From Pectobacterium wasabiae CFBP 3304 (GTDB lineage Bacteria > Pseudomonadota > Gammaproteobacteria > Enterobacterales > Enterobacteriaceae), in the NCBI RefSeq assembly GCF_001742185.1, contig NZ_CP015750.1:4278001-4342000 (forward strand): a stretch of 64,000 nt of DNA. Direction: 5' to 3'. Below the pieces are notes generated by a model. It had not been told where the DNA came from. It ran no database searches and worked only from the letters and a program-made list of their open reading frames with translations. This document shows positions 44,449 through 53,048 of this stretch, piece after piece. The position numbers were made by a program, and so were the translations under genes. Numbering within the stretch: the first letter of the stretch is position 1; every line of letters begins with the position of its first letter.

Positions 44449-47400
44449 TCAGGGGCAGCCAAAGCTGGGAAGCTGGAATGGGTTGCGAATACTGCCAGGC
44501 GTGAACGACAGCGTGACCTGATGACCATCGACGTTGAAACTGGCTTCGCGGGTTAAACCGCCGGCAGAGGTCAGCCGGGCGCGATCGAAGAAGCGATTGA
44601 GCGCCCACGGGCCGCTGGTGACCAGTGTCGAGGTGGTGCCATTGGTCAGACCAAGCTGCATGCGCACCTGGCTAGTGCCACCTGGACCGGGCCAGTTCAC
44701 CATCTGCACCGCCTGCGGTCCGTGGCTGTAACGCAGAATCTGACCGTCAACATCCAACGTCAGGTTAAGGATCGCGTTGTCCATCTTCACCGTGCGCAGC
44801 GTGATGCGGAATGACGACGTGGTGGCACCGTTGGCAAAGAAGGCATCACGAATCGACTGAGCCTGCTGGAACGGACGCAGCAGTGCTTCGCCCCCCGGCA
44901 GCGCTTTACCGTCGATACCCGGCGTAAAGCGCCACGCGGCGTTAGTGGTGTCCACTTTACTGGCCAGATTGTCACGGAAGAAGCTGTCCATCAGGCCGCT
45001 GCCCGGTGCGAACATCCGCGCCAGATCGTCTGGCGTCACTTCACTGCGAGCGTTGCGTACCAGTGGATAACGACCGGCGATCGCCTGACGACAGAAGCTG
45101 CCAACTTCCATGGTGATGCGCTTGCGCACGTTATCCATGTCGCGGCGCTGTGCATCGCTGCTGGCACCAACCGCCATACTGGAGACCATATTCCGCAGCG
45201 AACCCGGCAGACGACCAGCGCTGGCCTGCAGGCGGCTGATGGCATCGTTCGATGGTGGCGGCATGCCGCTGTTGGCCGCATCCTGCACCGCGGTGAGATA
45301 GCGATAGAGATCGTCAATCTGATGCAGGAAATCGTCCACCGCCAGTACGTTACCGCCCGGCTGCAACGGCTGCGCCAGCTCGATAATCGGGGCGAAATGC
45401 ACGGCAACGGCCTGCTCCGGTGACTGCTGCGCCGCACCCTGCCCCAGAGCTGCGTTAGCATCCGTCGAATTGAACAGCGCTTCCAGCGTGCGCGTCGCGT
45501 TGTTGCCGGATGACGATTGCGTCTGTGCCGTTTTTTCATCCGCCTGCACGCGCGTCAGCGTCAACAATTTGCCCAGATTGATCACCCATTGGCGTAACGG
45601 TGAATGGGCGCTGGACAGCAAACGCGCGGTGTTGATGCGCTGCGATAAATCAGCACTGCTGTTGAGTTGGATATCGCCAAGGAACTGTTCCCACTGACGA
45701 ATGTAATCCTGTACATACCATTGGCGTACCGCGAGGTCGGTTTGTTGGCTGTTTTCCTGCGGCGCGACGCCGCCCAGCACCCAGATATCGTCCTGATACA
45801 GTGCCTGCGTCACTGGCGCAATTTGCTTATCAACGCGCCGCCAGTACCCATCCGGCGTAAACAGGCCTGACACACCATCATTAACCGACTTACCACTTTT
45901 ACGTGAGAACACCAGTTCACTCTGTGGCCCGCCCAGCGCCGAGAGCGTCACTGATTGCAGACTGCCATCGCGTTGCAGCAGGCGCTTCAGGCGCCCATAG
46001 ACGCGTTGTGACAGCGGCATTTGGTTAATCAGCACCTGCCCGCGCTTTATTAACGCATCATCCTTCGCGTATGGCGAAGACTGGATGTGCGTCTCCAGCA
46101 GTTGTTGTAAATGCCACGCCAGTTGGTCAACTTCCTGCTGAGTGACATTCTGCGGCAGTTCGCGCGAGATATTTAGCATCAGCCACGCCTGCAGGAATTT
46201 ACCGTCGTAGTGCTTCGGCTGATACAGCATCTGATATGCTTTCAGCGCTTCGTAGCTGTAGTCGGCATCGCTGCCGTTGTCGTTGCGCAGCCAGCGCGTA
46301 ATGTTTTGCGCCACCTGCGGCAGCAGCAACTGTTTTAGCGCTTTGTCATACAACGCCTGAGCGGCATCGTTGACTTCTGTCCCGCGATAGAGCCCCATAC
46401 GGCGCGTCTGCGGCGGGGTGTCCAGTGAGAAATCCGTGCTTTTAGGCAACTGCAGCAGGGTGTTGAGATACGGCACCAGAGTGAACAAGTCACCGTGACC
46501 TTCACGCTGTAACTGCTGGCCGAGTTGCTCAACCTGCGGCGTTTTGCCCGCGATTTCCTGCAGGTAAGATTTATTTTTACTGTAGCTGGTCACCCATAGC
46601 ACCCCGGCAATCAGTACCAACGCCAGCAATGCCAGATAGCCAGACCACAAACCGGCACGGTTGCGCAGTTCCCACCAACGGTTGCTGCCCGCAAGCCCGG
46701 ATTCCTGAAAGATGACGTTTTCCAGTACATCTTTCAGGAAGAAGCTTTGTCCTTTATTCGGTGGGATCGGCGCGTTTTTATCTACCTGATCCCAGCTTCT
46801 GGATTCACCTTCACGTTGGCTCGGCAGATGCAGAGCACGGCTCAACTCCCCCATCACACGGTCAAACGGCAGACCTTCCTGTGTACCGCTGGCAAAATAG
46901 ATGCCACGCGGTGCAAACTGAGTTTCAAAATCCGAACGCGCGAACAACGTGTCAAGCGCATCCGCCAGCATCGGGCGCAACGCGGCAAACTCCTGTGGGA
47001 ACAGATAGACCTCTGCGCGCGACTGTCCATCACTCTCTGCCAGCAACGTATCGGCCAGACCAGCATCAAGACGCTGTTGTAACAGCGAATATTCCTTCTG
47101 GAACTGGCTGTTGAGTTCGAAGTCAGCGGTGGAAGCCAGTGCCCACGGGAAGGTGAACCCCCAGATCTGTTCGCGTTGCGTTTTATCCAGCGAACCGAAG
47201 TAGCTACGGAAACCTTTGAGCAGGTCGGTTTTGGTCACCAGCACATACACCGGGAAGCGAATGCCGAGGCGGTCGTGCAGCTCCATCAGGCGCTGGCGCA
47301 GCGCGATGGCCTGATTACGCGTCGCTTCCGGTGATTGCGTCAGCAGATCCGACACGCTCAGCGTGACGATCACGCCATTAATCGGCTGGCGCCCGCGATA

Positions 47401-48066
47401 CTTACGCAGCAGGTCGAGGAAGTGATGCCATTCACTGGCATCGCGCTCCTGCTGACTCTCTTGGGTGGCATAACGTCCTGCGGTATCCAGCAGCACCGCT
47501 TCGTTGGTGAACCACCAGTCGCAGTTACGCGTACCACCAATGCCTCGCAGCGCCGCTTTGCCGAATTTATCCGCTAGCGGAAATTGCAGACCCGAGTTGA
47601 CCAGCGCCGTGGTTTTACCCGCCCCCGGCGCACCGATGATCATGCACCACGGCAACTGATAGAGATATTGATGGCTGAAGCGCTGCGCCCAGAACGGAGC
47701 ACCTTTGCTACTGTTGCGCTGGAAGTGTGCTTTTCTCAGGATACCCGTCGCCTCAGAAAAACGGCTCGCCAAGGCCTGTTCTTCGTTGGTCAGGCGCTCC
47801 GGTGCATTGGTTTTGCCAGTGTCCAGACTCGACATCAACTTGCGGTTAAGCCAGAAGTTGTACAGGCGCGGGATCGCCTGACTCAGCCCCCACACCAGAT
47901 AGAGCAGCGCGATACTGATGATGCGGTTATGCTCTGGCGCAAGCGGGCGTGAATCGGCAATGGAAAACACTGGGCCAATCACCCAGATGATAAAGGCGAG
48001 CGCAGTAATACCGACAAAGCCCCAAATTAGGCGACTGGTCAGCACAGCAAAAAGTATATTCAGCAT
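44449..48066 (-). CDS. tssM: TssM (IcmF) inner membrane protein
   Basis: A 1205-residue membrane-complex protein. Two N-terminal transmembrane helices (LIWGFVGITALAFIIWVIGP; IISIALLYLVWGLSQAI) precede a cytoplasmic NTPase domain with Walker A GAPGAGKTTAL. A third helix (LWSGYLALLALVLIAGVLWV) lies near residue 470. The rest is periplasmic and ends with the TssJ-binding region. It forms the TssJLM trans-envelope complex. Gene order tssL-tssM-tagF and length are normal. Confidence 0.95.
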   Translation of the reverse strand: MLNILFAVLTSRLIWGFVGITALAFIIWVIGPVFSIADSRPLAPEHNRIISIALLYLVWGLSQAIPRLYNFWLNRKLMSSLDTGKTNAPERLTNEEQALASRFSEATGILRKAHFQRNSSKGAPFWAQRFSHQYLYQLPWCMIIGAPGAGKTTALVNSGLQFPLADKFGKAALRGIGGTRNCDWWFTNEAVLLDTAGRYATQESQQERDASEWHHFLDLLRKYRGRQPINGVIVTLSVSDLLTQSPEATRNQAIALRQRLMELHDRLGIRFPVYVLVTKTDLLKGFRSYFGSLDKTQREQIWGFTFPWALASTADFELNSQFQKEYSLLQQRLDAGLADTLLAESDGQSRAEVYLFPQEFAALRPMLADALDTLFARSDFETQFAPRGIYFASGTQEGLPFDRVMGELSRALHLPSQREGESRSWDQVDKNAPIPPNKGQSFFLKDVLENVIFQESGLAGSNRWWELRNRAGLWSGYLALLALVLIAGVLWVTSYSKNKSYLQEIAGKTPQVEQLGQQLQREGHGDLFTLVPYLNTLLQLPKSTDFSLDTPPQTRRMGLYRGTEVNDAAQALYDKALKQLLLPQVAQNITRWLRNDNGSDADYSYEALKAYQMLYQPKHYDGKFLQAWLMLNISRELPQNVTQQEVDQLAWHLQQLLETHIQSSPYAKDDALIKRGQVLINQMPLSQRVYGRLKRLLQRDGSLQSVTLSALGGPQSELVFSRKSGKSVNDGVSGLFTPDGYWRRVDKQIAPVTQALYQDDIWVLGGVAPQENSQQTDLAVRQWYVQDYIRQWEQFLGDIQLNSSADLSQRINTARLLSSAHSPLRQWVINLGKLLTLTRVQADEKTAQTQSSSGNNATRTLEALFNSTDANAALGQGAAQQSPEQAVAVHFAPIIELAQPLQPGGNVLAVDDFLHQIDDLYRYLTAVQDAANSGMPPPSNDAISRLQASAGRLPGSLRNMVSSMAVGASSDAQRRDMDNVRKRITMEVGSFCRQAIAGRYPLVRNARSEVTPDDLARMFAPGSGLMDSFFRDNLASKVDTTNAAWRFTPGIDGKALPGGEALLRPFQQAQSIRDAFFANGATTSSFRITLRTVKMDNAILNLTLDVDGQILRYSHGPQAVQMVNWPGPGGTSQVRMQLGLTNGTTSTLVTSGPWALNRFFDRARLTSAGGLTREASFNVDGHQVTLSFTPGSIRNPFQLPSFGCP

Positions 48067-48069
48067 GGA

Positions 48070-49311
48070 TTACTCCCCTCTCGCCAAGCCGTTGAGTTCC
48101 GCTTGCGTCGCGTCCGGTGCGACCAGCAACGTAATCTCTACGCGGCGGTTACGGGCGCGATTCTCTGCGCTGGAATTTGGCACCAGAGGATGGTTTTCGC
48201 CGCGCCCTTCGGCTTTAACGCGTGACGGTTGCGTCAACTGCTGCTGCAGCAGAGTTTGCACTGACTGCGCGCGCGCCAGCGAGAGTTCATAGTTGGAGGC
48301 GAAACGGGCACTGCGAATGGGTACGTTATCGCTGTAGCCAATCACCAACACCTTACCGCGCACGTTGTTCATCGCTTCCGCAATGCGCTGAACAACGACA
48401 CCGTAGCGTCCGTGCACGTCGGTTGATGCCGAAGCAAATAGCCCATCGCCTTTCAGCGTTACCACGCTCTGGTCAGCGTCATCGCGCACCGCGACCAGAC
48501 CGGCATCGATCTCCGGTTTCAGGAAGGCTTTCAGGTTCAACGTAGCAGGCGGAGGTGGCGCAGGATTGCGGATTTGCACTTTCGGCAGCGTCGTCTGGTA
48601 GATGCTGGCCAGCACTGGCGAGGTGTAATCACCGAGACGCCAGTTAAGGCCAATATAGAACAAGCAGGCAGCAAAACCGGCAACGGCGGCACAGGCCCAC
48701 AACGGGATCATCGGACGCCACCGCTTACGCAGCACCGGTTGATCGGTCGGATGAGGAGAGAGCGCCGTAAAGTAACTGCCGCGCACGCTTTTGATCATCT
48801 GCAGCAGACGCTGTTTGATGGTTTCCAACTGTGAACGGCCGTTATCCAACACGCGGTAGCGCCCTTCAAAGCCCAGCAGCAGGCAGAAGTAGATCAGCTC
48901 CAGCAGCAGAATGTGCTGACGCGGACTCTGTGATAGCTTCGCCAGCAGTTGGAAGAACTTCTCGCCCCCCCAGGTTTCGTTGTGAAATGTCACTAGCAGG
49001 CTGTTACTGGTCCACACACCACGGCTACCCCACGGCGTCAGCGCAGCGGCTTCATCCAGCGCGGTGCATAGACAATAACGGGCACCGACAATCACTTCGT
49101 AGCTCAGGCCAGACTGCTGGCAGTTCAGCTCGAAAAGACGGATCTGGTCGATCAGTTGCTGGCGTAGGCGCGCCGGATCGTCATGAGAGACGGCGTGGCG
49201 AATCTGAGTAATAGCGTTAATCAGCGGGTTGGCAGCAGCCACCAGTGTATTCTGGTGGCTGACATCCTGCTGTGTGGCGTCATGGTTCGGTTTCTGTTGT
49301 TCCTGCATCAT
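48070..49311 (-). CDS. tssL: TssL with OmpA-like peptidoglycan-binding domain
   Basis: A 413-residue protein. The cytoplasmic DotU domain (ANPLINAITQIRHAVSHDDP, CTALDEAAALTPWGSRGVWT, NETWGGEKFFQLLAKLSQSP) is followed by one transmembrane helix (PLWACAAVAGFAACLFYIGL). An OmpA-like C-terminus then follows (KVLVIGYSDNVPIRSARFAS, NYELSLARAQSV, GENHPLVPNSSAENRARNRR). This is the evolved, peptidoglycan-binding form of TssL, so no separate TagL is needed. It is placed between tssK and tssM. Confidence 0.95.
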   Translation of the reverse strand: MMQEQQKPNHDATQQDVSHQNTLVAAANPLINAITQIRHAVSHDDPARLRQQLIDQIRLFELNCQQSGLSYEVIVGARYCLCTALDEAAALTPWGSRGVWTSNSLLVTFHNETWGGEKFFQLLAKLSQSPRQHILLLELIYFCLLLGFEGRYRVLDNGRSQLETIKQRLLQMIKSVRGSYFTALSPHPTDQPVLRKRWRPMIPLWACAAVAGFAACLFYIGLNWRLGDYTSPVLASIYQTTLPKVQIRNPAPPPPATLNLKAFLKPEIDAGLVAVRDDADQSVVTLKGDGLFASASTDVHGRYGVVVQRIAEAMNNVRGKVLVIGYSDNVPIRSARFASNYELSLARAQSVQTLLQQQLTQPSRVKAEGRGENHPLVPNSSAENRARNRRVEITLLVAPDATQAELNGLARGE

Positions 49312-49330
49312 GCGGCGTGCTCAGCGTTGA

Positions 49331-50677
49331 TTATTCTGATGAACTACGAATGGCCCAGAATTCCATGTCCAGGCCCGGAAACTCACCGGCTAGATGAAGT
49401 GCAAACGCGCCGGAGCGCTCCATCTCTTTCCACAGATCGCTGTTCTTATCCAACTCGAAGTAGCTGTAACCGGCATGCCATGGAATTTGCGGCGGTGCAC
49501 CCGGCATAGCTTTCAACACTAGGCCGGGCAGTTGCAGTTGAACCAGATCGCGGATTTTGGTAACAGGCGCGACTTTCATTTGCGCCGGGAAGTGAGTTTT
49601 CAGGGCTTCGGCGGGTACACCGGCTTTTACCGCCAGCACAAAGCCGAATTCGCGTACCATGCTGCTTTCCGGCACTGTGGCAACGTTGAGGCCATGTGAG
49701 CGCTGGGTGAGTGGAAGCTGAATCGCACTTTCTTCCATCACCTGAGACAACCCCTGCCGCAGCAATAGCGTTAAACGGGTAAAACAGCCGTGCAGGTCAT
49801 CGTGGTTGTAAAGCGGCAAGGGTTCAGGCGTGCGTGCTGGCATCCAGGTACAGAGTTCAGCAGCCAGTTGCAACCAATAGCGGTAGAGCGTTTCAGGATG
49901 CAACAGCGGCAAATGTTGCAGATGCGCATGCAGGCCGAGCTGGCGATTCAGCATTGCCAGTAGCATAAAATCAACCATGTCAGCACTATTGAAGCGGCCA
50001 GTACCTTGCGCACGCTGGCTTAGTTGCTGGCTGCGCTGCTGCATCAGGCCATGCAGATCGTTAAGCATGCTTTGCAGTGGTCGGCTGCCGTTGAGCGCCA
50101 GCATCGGTGGGATGTAATCGGTATCAAGACGCAAGTGGTTACCGCTGCGCTTCTCAATCACCTGCGCTACGCCCATTGCCGTCCATTCTGCGGTGAGATC
50201 TTGCTCCAACATTAGACGCAAACGCAGTTTACCGAACTGTATCGTAGCCGCGCCGATCGCCTGCGCGTTGTCATCTTCCACTTCGGTTTCCCAGGCGAGA
50301 TAGCGCGCCAGAGAATCCGGCGTCTCCTGAAACACCACCACTTCCCGACCATTGCGGCGGGCTGGGATCGCCAGCACCACGTTAGCACGATCAACATTGG
50401 CAGGCAGTTCAAGCGGTGCCGGTCCATGTTGCGGCTGGCTGAAGGAAAAAAATGTTCCATCCGGCAGGCAACCGCTGGCGGCACTTAGCGCGAGTTTTCC
50501 CTGGCGCAGCAGCGCTTCATCAAACTCCAGATCGAAGAATCCCCAGGTATAAGCGCGTTGCGACTGGCCCCAATCACGCAGTGTGCTGTGAAGATAATTT
50601 TCCGACTGCTGGAAATGGTGAGGACGCAGAAACATCCCCTCGGTCCAAACCACCTTTTCGGCTCTGTTCATAGGCAT
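49331..50677 (-). CDS. tssK: TssK baseplate protein
   Basis: A 448-residue protein with the TssK start VVWTEGMFLRPHHFQQSENY and WGFFDLEFDEALLRQGKLAL. The C-terminal MKVAPVTKIRDLVQLQLPGL and AGYSYFELDKNSDLWKEMER follow. It links the baseplate to TssL/TssM. It starts 3 bp after the tssJ stop and is in the same operon. No oddities. Confidence 0.95.
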   Translation of the reverse strand: MPMNRAEKVVWTEGMFLRPHHFQQSENYLHSTLRDWGQSQRAYTWGFFDLEFDEALLRQGKLALSAASGCLPDGTFFSFSQPQHGPAPLELPANVDRANVVLAIPARRNGREVVVFQETPDSLARYLAWETEVEDDNAQAIGAATIQFGKLRLRLMLEQDLTAEWTAMGVAQVIEKRSGNHLRLDTDYIPPMLALNGSRPLQSMLNDLHGLMQQRSQQLSQRAQGTGRFNSADMVDFMLLAMLNRQLGLHAHLQHLPLLHPETLYRYWLQLAAELCTWMPARTPEPLPLYNHDDLHGCFTRLTLLLRQGLSQVMEESAIQLPLTQRSHGLNVATVPESSMVREFGFVLAVKAGVPAEALKTHFPAQMKVAPVTKIRDLVQLQLPGLVLKAMPGAPPQIPWHAGYSYFELDKNSDLWKEMERSGAFALHLAGEFPGLDMEFWAIRSSSE

Positions 50678-50680
50678 CCT

Positions 50681-51178
50681 TTACTGCTTAACCACGCGAA
50701 GGCCGTTGATGTCCGCCATCATGCGGGCGTTCAACTCACCGCCGTTACTTTTCCAGAACGCCCAAAACGCGCTGCTCTCACCATCTGGGAACGGCAGCGC
50801 CAGTCGCCAAACTTTGCCGTCCAGCGCCTGATACTCCGCCATGATGCCGATGTAGCGTGCTTCTGGCAGACTTTTGGCGTTAAGCGTTTTGCTCAGTTGG
50901 CCTGACATCAGGAAAAACTGTTGGTTGTTGAGCAACGTGCTACCCAATGCATCCGCGGGCTGATTCTGCAGGGAGTAGAAGTCGGCGGACATGAATTCCG
51001 CGTCTGAGGTCAATAACATCACTCGCACCTTGAGCGGTGCGCCGCTGTTGATCTGCGGGTGCGCCAGGAAGTGCAGGTTATAACGCGCCACCGGTGTGGG
51101 ACTACTGCTGCTGCACGCAGCCAGTAACAATGTCAGTAGCGGTAACAGCCAGCGGCGCAGTTGCCTCATTGTCATCAT
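50681..51178 (-). CDS. tssJ: TssJ outer membrane lipoprotein
   Basis: A 165-residue lipoprotein. The signal MMTMRQLRRWLLPLLTLLLAA is followed by the lipobox cysteine (LLAAC) and SSSSPTPVARYNLHFLAHPQ, a TssJ-type transthyretin-like beta sandwich with PLKVRVMLLTSDAEFMSAD. It anchors TssM to the outer membrane. It starts 23 bp after the upstream lipoprotein gene and leads the core tssJKLM block. Confidence 0.9.
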   Translation of the reverse strand: MMTMRQLRRWLLPLLTLLLAACSSSSPTPVARYNLHFLAHPQINSGAPLKVRVMLLTSDAEFMSADFYSLQNQPADALGSTLLNNQQFFLMSGQLSKTLNAKSLPEARYIGIMAEYQALDGKVWRLALPFPDGESSAFWAFWKSNGGELNARMMADINGLRVVKQ

Positions 51179-51201
51179 TCAGCCCTCCCTGCTCAGCGCG
51201 A

Positions 51202-51771
51202 TTAGTTGATGACCCAGGTGCCGCTAGTCGTGTTTTGGCAAGCTTTACTGTCGCCATCAACCGAAACGCAGGTCTTTTTCTTACTGCCTGTGCGGCGTTT
51301 TGGCTGATCCGCTTTGATCGTCTGGTCATACAGTTCGCTCTTCACCACCGCGCGGAATGGCACATAGCCAATCAGTTGAGTCGTGGGCTGTTCAGCGATT
51401 TTTTTGCCATCCGTTTTCGCGGTATCGGTCTCTGGTTTAACGGCAACCTGAACCTGCTCACCCAGCGCCAACCAGTTGTTCTCCACGTGGCCAATTACCG
51501 TGTAGGTTTCGCCACTTTTCAGGGTATCCACCACAACGCTGCCGAAATCAGAGCGGGTCATGATCGAGGCGGGATAGAGCGCGCGATAGGCTTCATTGAT
51601 CGGGCTGAACTGCGCCGGTGGTTTAACCGCATAACGGTGGCTCAGCGTGACGCCATTGACGGTGCTGTTGACGATAGTGTCATCAGTCATTTTGGGCGGG
51701 GCTTCACAGCCCGCGACAGCAAAAACAAACATCAGGCTTAACACAGTGCGGTGGTTCACCATTCTCTTCAT
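51202..51771 (-). CDS. T6SS-associated lipoprotein with SH3-like domain
   Basis: About 189 residues from ATG 51771 (MKRMVNHRTVLSLMFVFAVA, lipobox VAGC). GGA lies seven bases upstream, which makes this a better start than the ATG at 51783. The mature part has an SH3-like stretch (VVVDTLKSGETYTVIGHVEN, NWLALGEQVQVAVKPET) and a basic Cys-containing tail (RRTGSKKKTCVSVDG). It is the first gene of the T6SS operon, ahead of tssJ. The exact role is unknown. A peptidoglycan- or TssJ-contacting accessory is an inference. Confidence 0.7.
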   Translation of the reverse strand: MKRMVNHRTVLSLMFVFAVAGCEAPPKMTDDTIVNSTVNGVTLSHRYAVKPPAQFSPINEAYRALYPASIMTRSDFGSVVVDTLKSGETYTVIGHVENNWLALGEQVQVAVKPETDTAKTDGKKIAEQPTTQLIGYVPFRAVVKSELYDQTIKADQPKRRTGSKKKTCVSVDGDSKACQNTTSGTWVIN

Positions 51772-52687
51772 ATGTCGTTCCATCCATGACTAAAAAATGG
51801 CCGAAGGCCGGTTATGAACAAGGCGAGCCACAGAGCGCTGGTCTGTCTGACGGTGGCTCACGTTAGTTGATGAATTAACAATCACATAAGAAACATTAAT
51901 TAGTTTTATTTTGATATAAATAATGAGCAGTTTAAATTCAGCATTAAAAATGCAGCATAAGTGACAGAATCGTTTGCCGGAAGGATTTTGAATAGGACAC
52001 AAAAGCGCAGATTAACGATCAATTACTAATCAAAAAAGTGTGTGAATTTGTAAAGGATAATCTTTTTTATGTCACTCACAGTTTGAAAATCATCAAATCA
52101 AGTTAATTAAATTAATTAATTGCGTTTTTGTGTTAAAAAAAATCACGGATCACATTTGTTTTACTCATAAAAAATGTGATCAAAAACAACTACATATGAA
52201 GATAAAAATATCACAGCTACCGCACGAACCAAGTAAAACCGGTCCGCAACCAAAAAGTCACAATCAACTTTCTAATATATTTACGGAAGATTACAGAATA
52301 CGGACAAAATTTCAACTCGTCGCTAGTAAAGGAAATGCCTTCGGTAAATTTTCATAAAGGTTTTTAATACACGTCTGTATAATAATTGAACAGCAATCTA
52401 GGATCAGTCCGAATAATTCATTAAAAATATGAAATAATCAAATTTGTAGATGAAATTTTCTCATGATTTTTATTAAAAATTATCATGACGAAATGGATGC
52501 TTACTCTTCGTGAAATCATCAGAACAGAGTGTCAAACTCGGATTTAGCGGGAATAGAGGTAAATGCAACGCCGCCCCGCCCTGATAGGCTCCATGAGCCA
52601 ACTCGAACAGTCCGGTGGACGCAGAAGCAACCCGCCGCCGCACAGCAAGCCGAGAGTGAACCCGCGTGTCAGCAACGTGGACGGCGA
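51772..52687. promoter_or_regulatory. Leader and upstream region of the T6SS operon
   Basis: About 900 bp, strongly AT-rich from 51850 to 52500, without a supported gene on either strand. It must hold the promoter of the minus-strand T6SS operon. The long A/T runs suit silencing by H-NS-type proteins, which is known for enterobacterial T6SS loci. I looked for a sigma-54 GG-N10-GC site and did not find a convincing one. 52556-52690 is more GC-rich and looks like gene debris of unknown origin. Confidence 0.4.
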
Positions 52688-52806
52688 TGTCTTAAATGAA
52701 CTGAACCAGTCACCTTCTTGAGGAAAGCCCCATTTCACAAAATAGGAACCAACGCCGGTTAACGCGACGATACGGCGGGTTTTTCCGCGTAGCGCAGTTC
52801 TGCGCG
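52688..52806 (-). pseudogene. Duplicated fragment of the MBL-fold gene
   Basis: About 100 bp (52698-52799) match 56219-56330 inside the intact metallo-beta-lactamase-fold gene, same strand, with a 12-base deletion and some substitutions. On the minus strand it encodes VGSYFVKWGFPQEGDWFS, compared with VGSYFVKWGFPQESITEG in the full protein. It is a partial copy about 3.5 kb from the parent, on the other side of the esterase gene. Confidence 0.85.
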
Positions 52807-52819
52807 AGATAAAGAAAAA

Positions 52820-52923
52820 TCATACCGCAGCGGTCTTCTCTGGGAATATCTCAAACCCACGTTTGAACACGGTCCCCCCCACAACCATAAGCATGGTCAT
52901 TCCCATCAGCGTTAAGACCTAAA
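52820..52923 (-). other. Unidentified short hydrophobic coding fragment
   Basis: The minus strand here reads LTLMGMTMLMVVGGTVFKRG then FEIFPEKTAAV and TGA at 52820-52822. It looks like the last membrane helix and tail of a lost membrane protein. There is no start codon context. I cannot name it. Confidence 0.3.
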
Positions 52924-52925
52924 CG

Positions 52926-52950
52926 GAACCCCCAGCCTAGTTGGGGGTTC
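52926..52950. repeat. Perfect 9-bp inverted repeat
   Basis: GAACCCCCA (52926-52934) pairs with TGGGGGTTC (52942-52950) around a 7-base loop. No T-run follows on either side. It may be a leftover transposon end hairpin or a weak terminator. Confidence 0.45.
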
Positions 52951-52964
52951 TAGACACAATGAAG

Positions 52965-52989
52965 AAAGCCCACGAAATATGTGGGCTTT
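52965..52989 (-). terminator. Terminator of the SGNH esterase gene
   Basis: AAAGCCCAC (52965-52973) and GTGGGCTTT (52981-52989) form a 9-bp perfect stem. On the minus strand the stem ends GTGGGCTTT followed by CTTCATT, a U-rich tail. It lies 59 bp after the esterase stop at 53049. Confidence 0.7.
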
Positions 52990-53048
52990 AGACGTTGTCG
53001 CCGATCTGAAAGGTTGCCGCATGGCTAAGACCTTTTCATCACGTTTTC

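Noticed and set aside
51850..52500. Sigma-54 promoter for the T6SS operon
   Set aside because: I looked for GG-N10-GC (TGGCAC-N5-TTGC type) on the minus strand upstream of 51771 and found no good match. A computed scan would be needed.
52544..52738. 64-codon minus-strand frame as a gene
   Set aside because: Its start lies in the duplicated MBL fragment (KWGFPQEGDWFS) and then runs into unrelated sequence. It is part of a relic.
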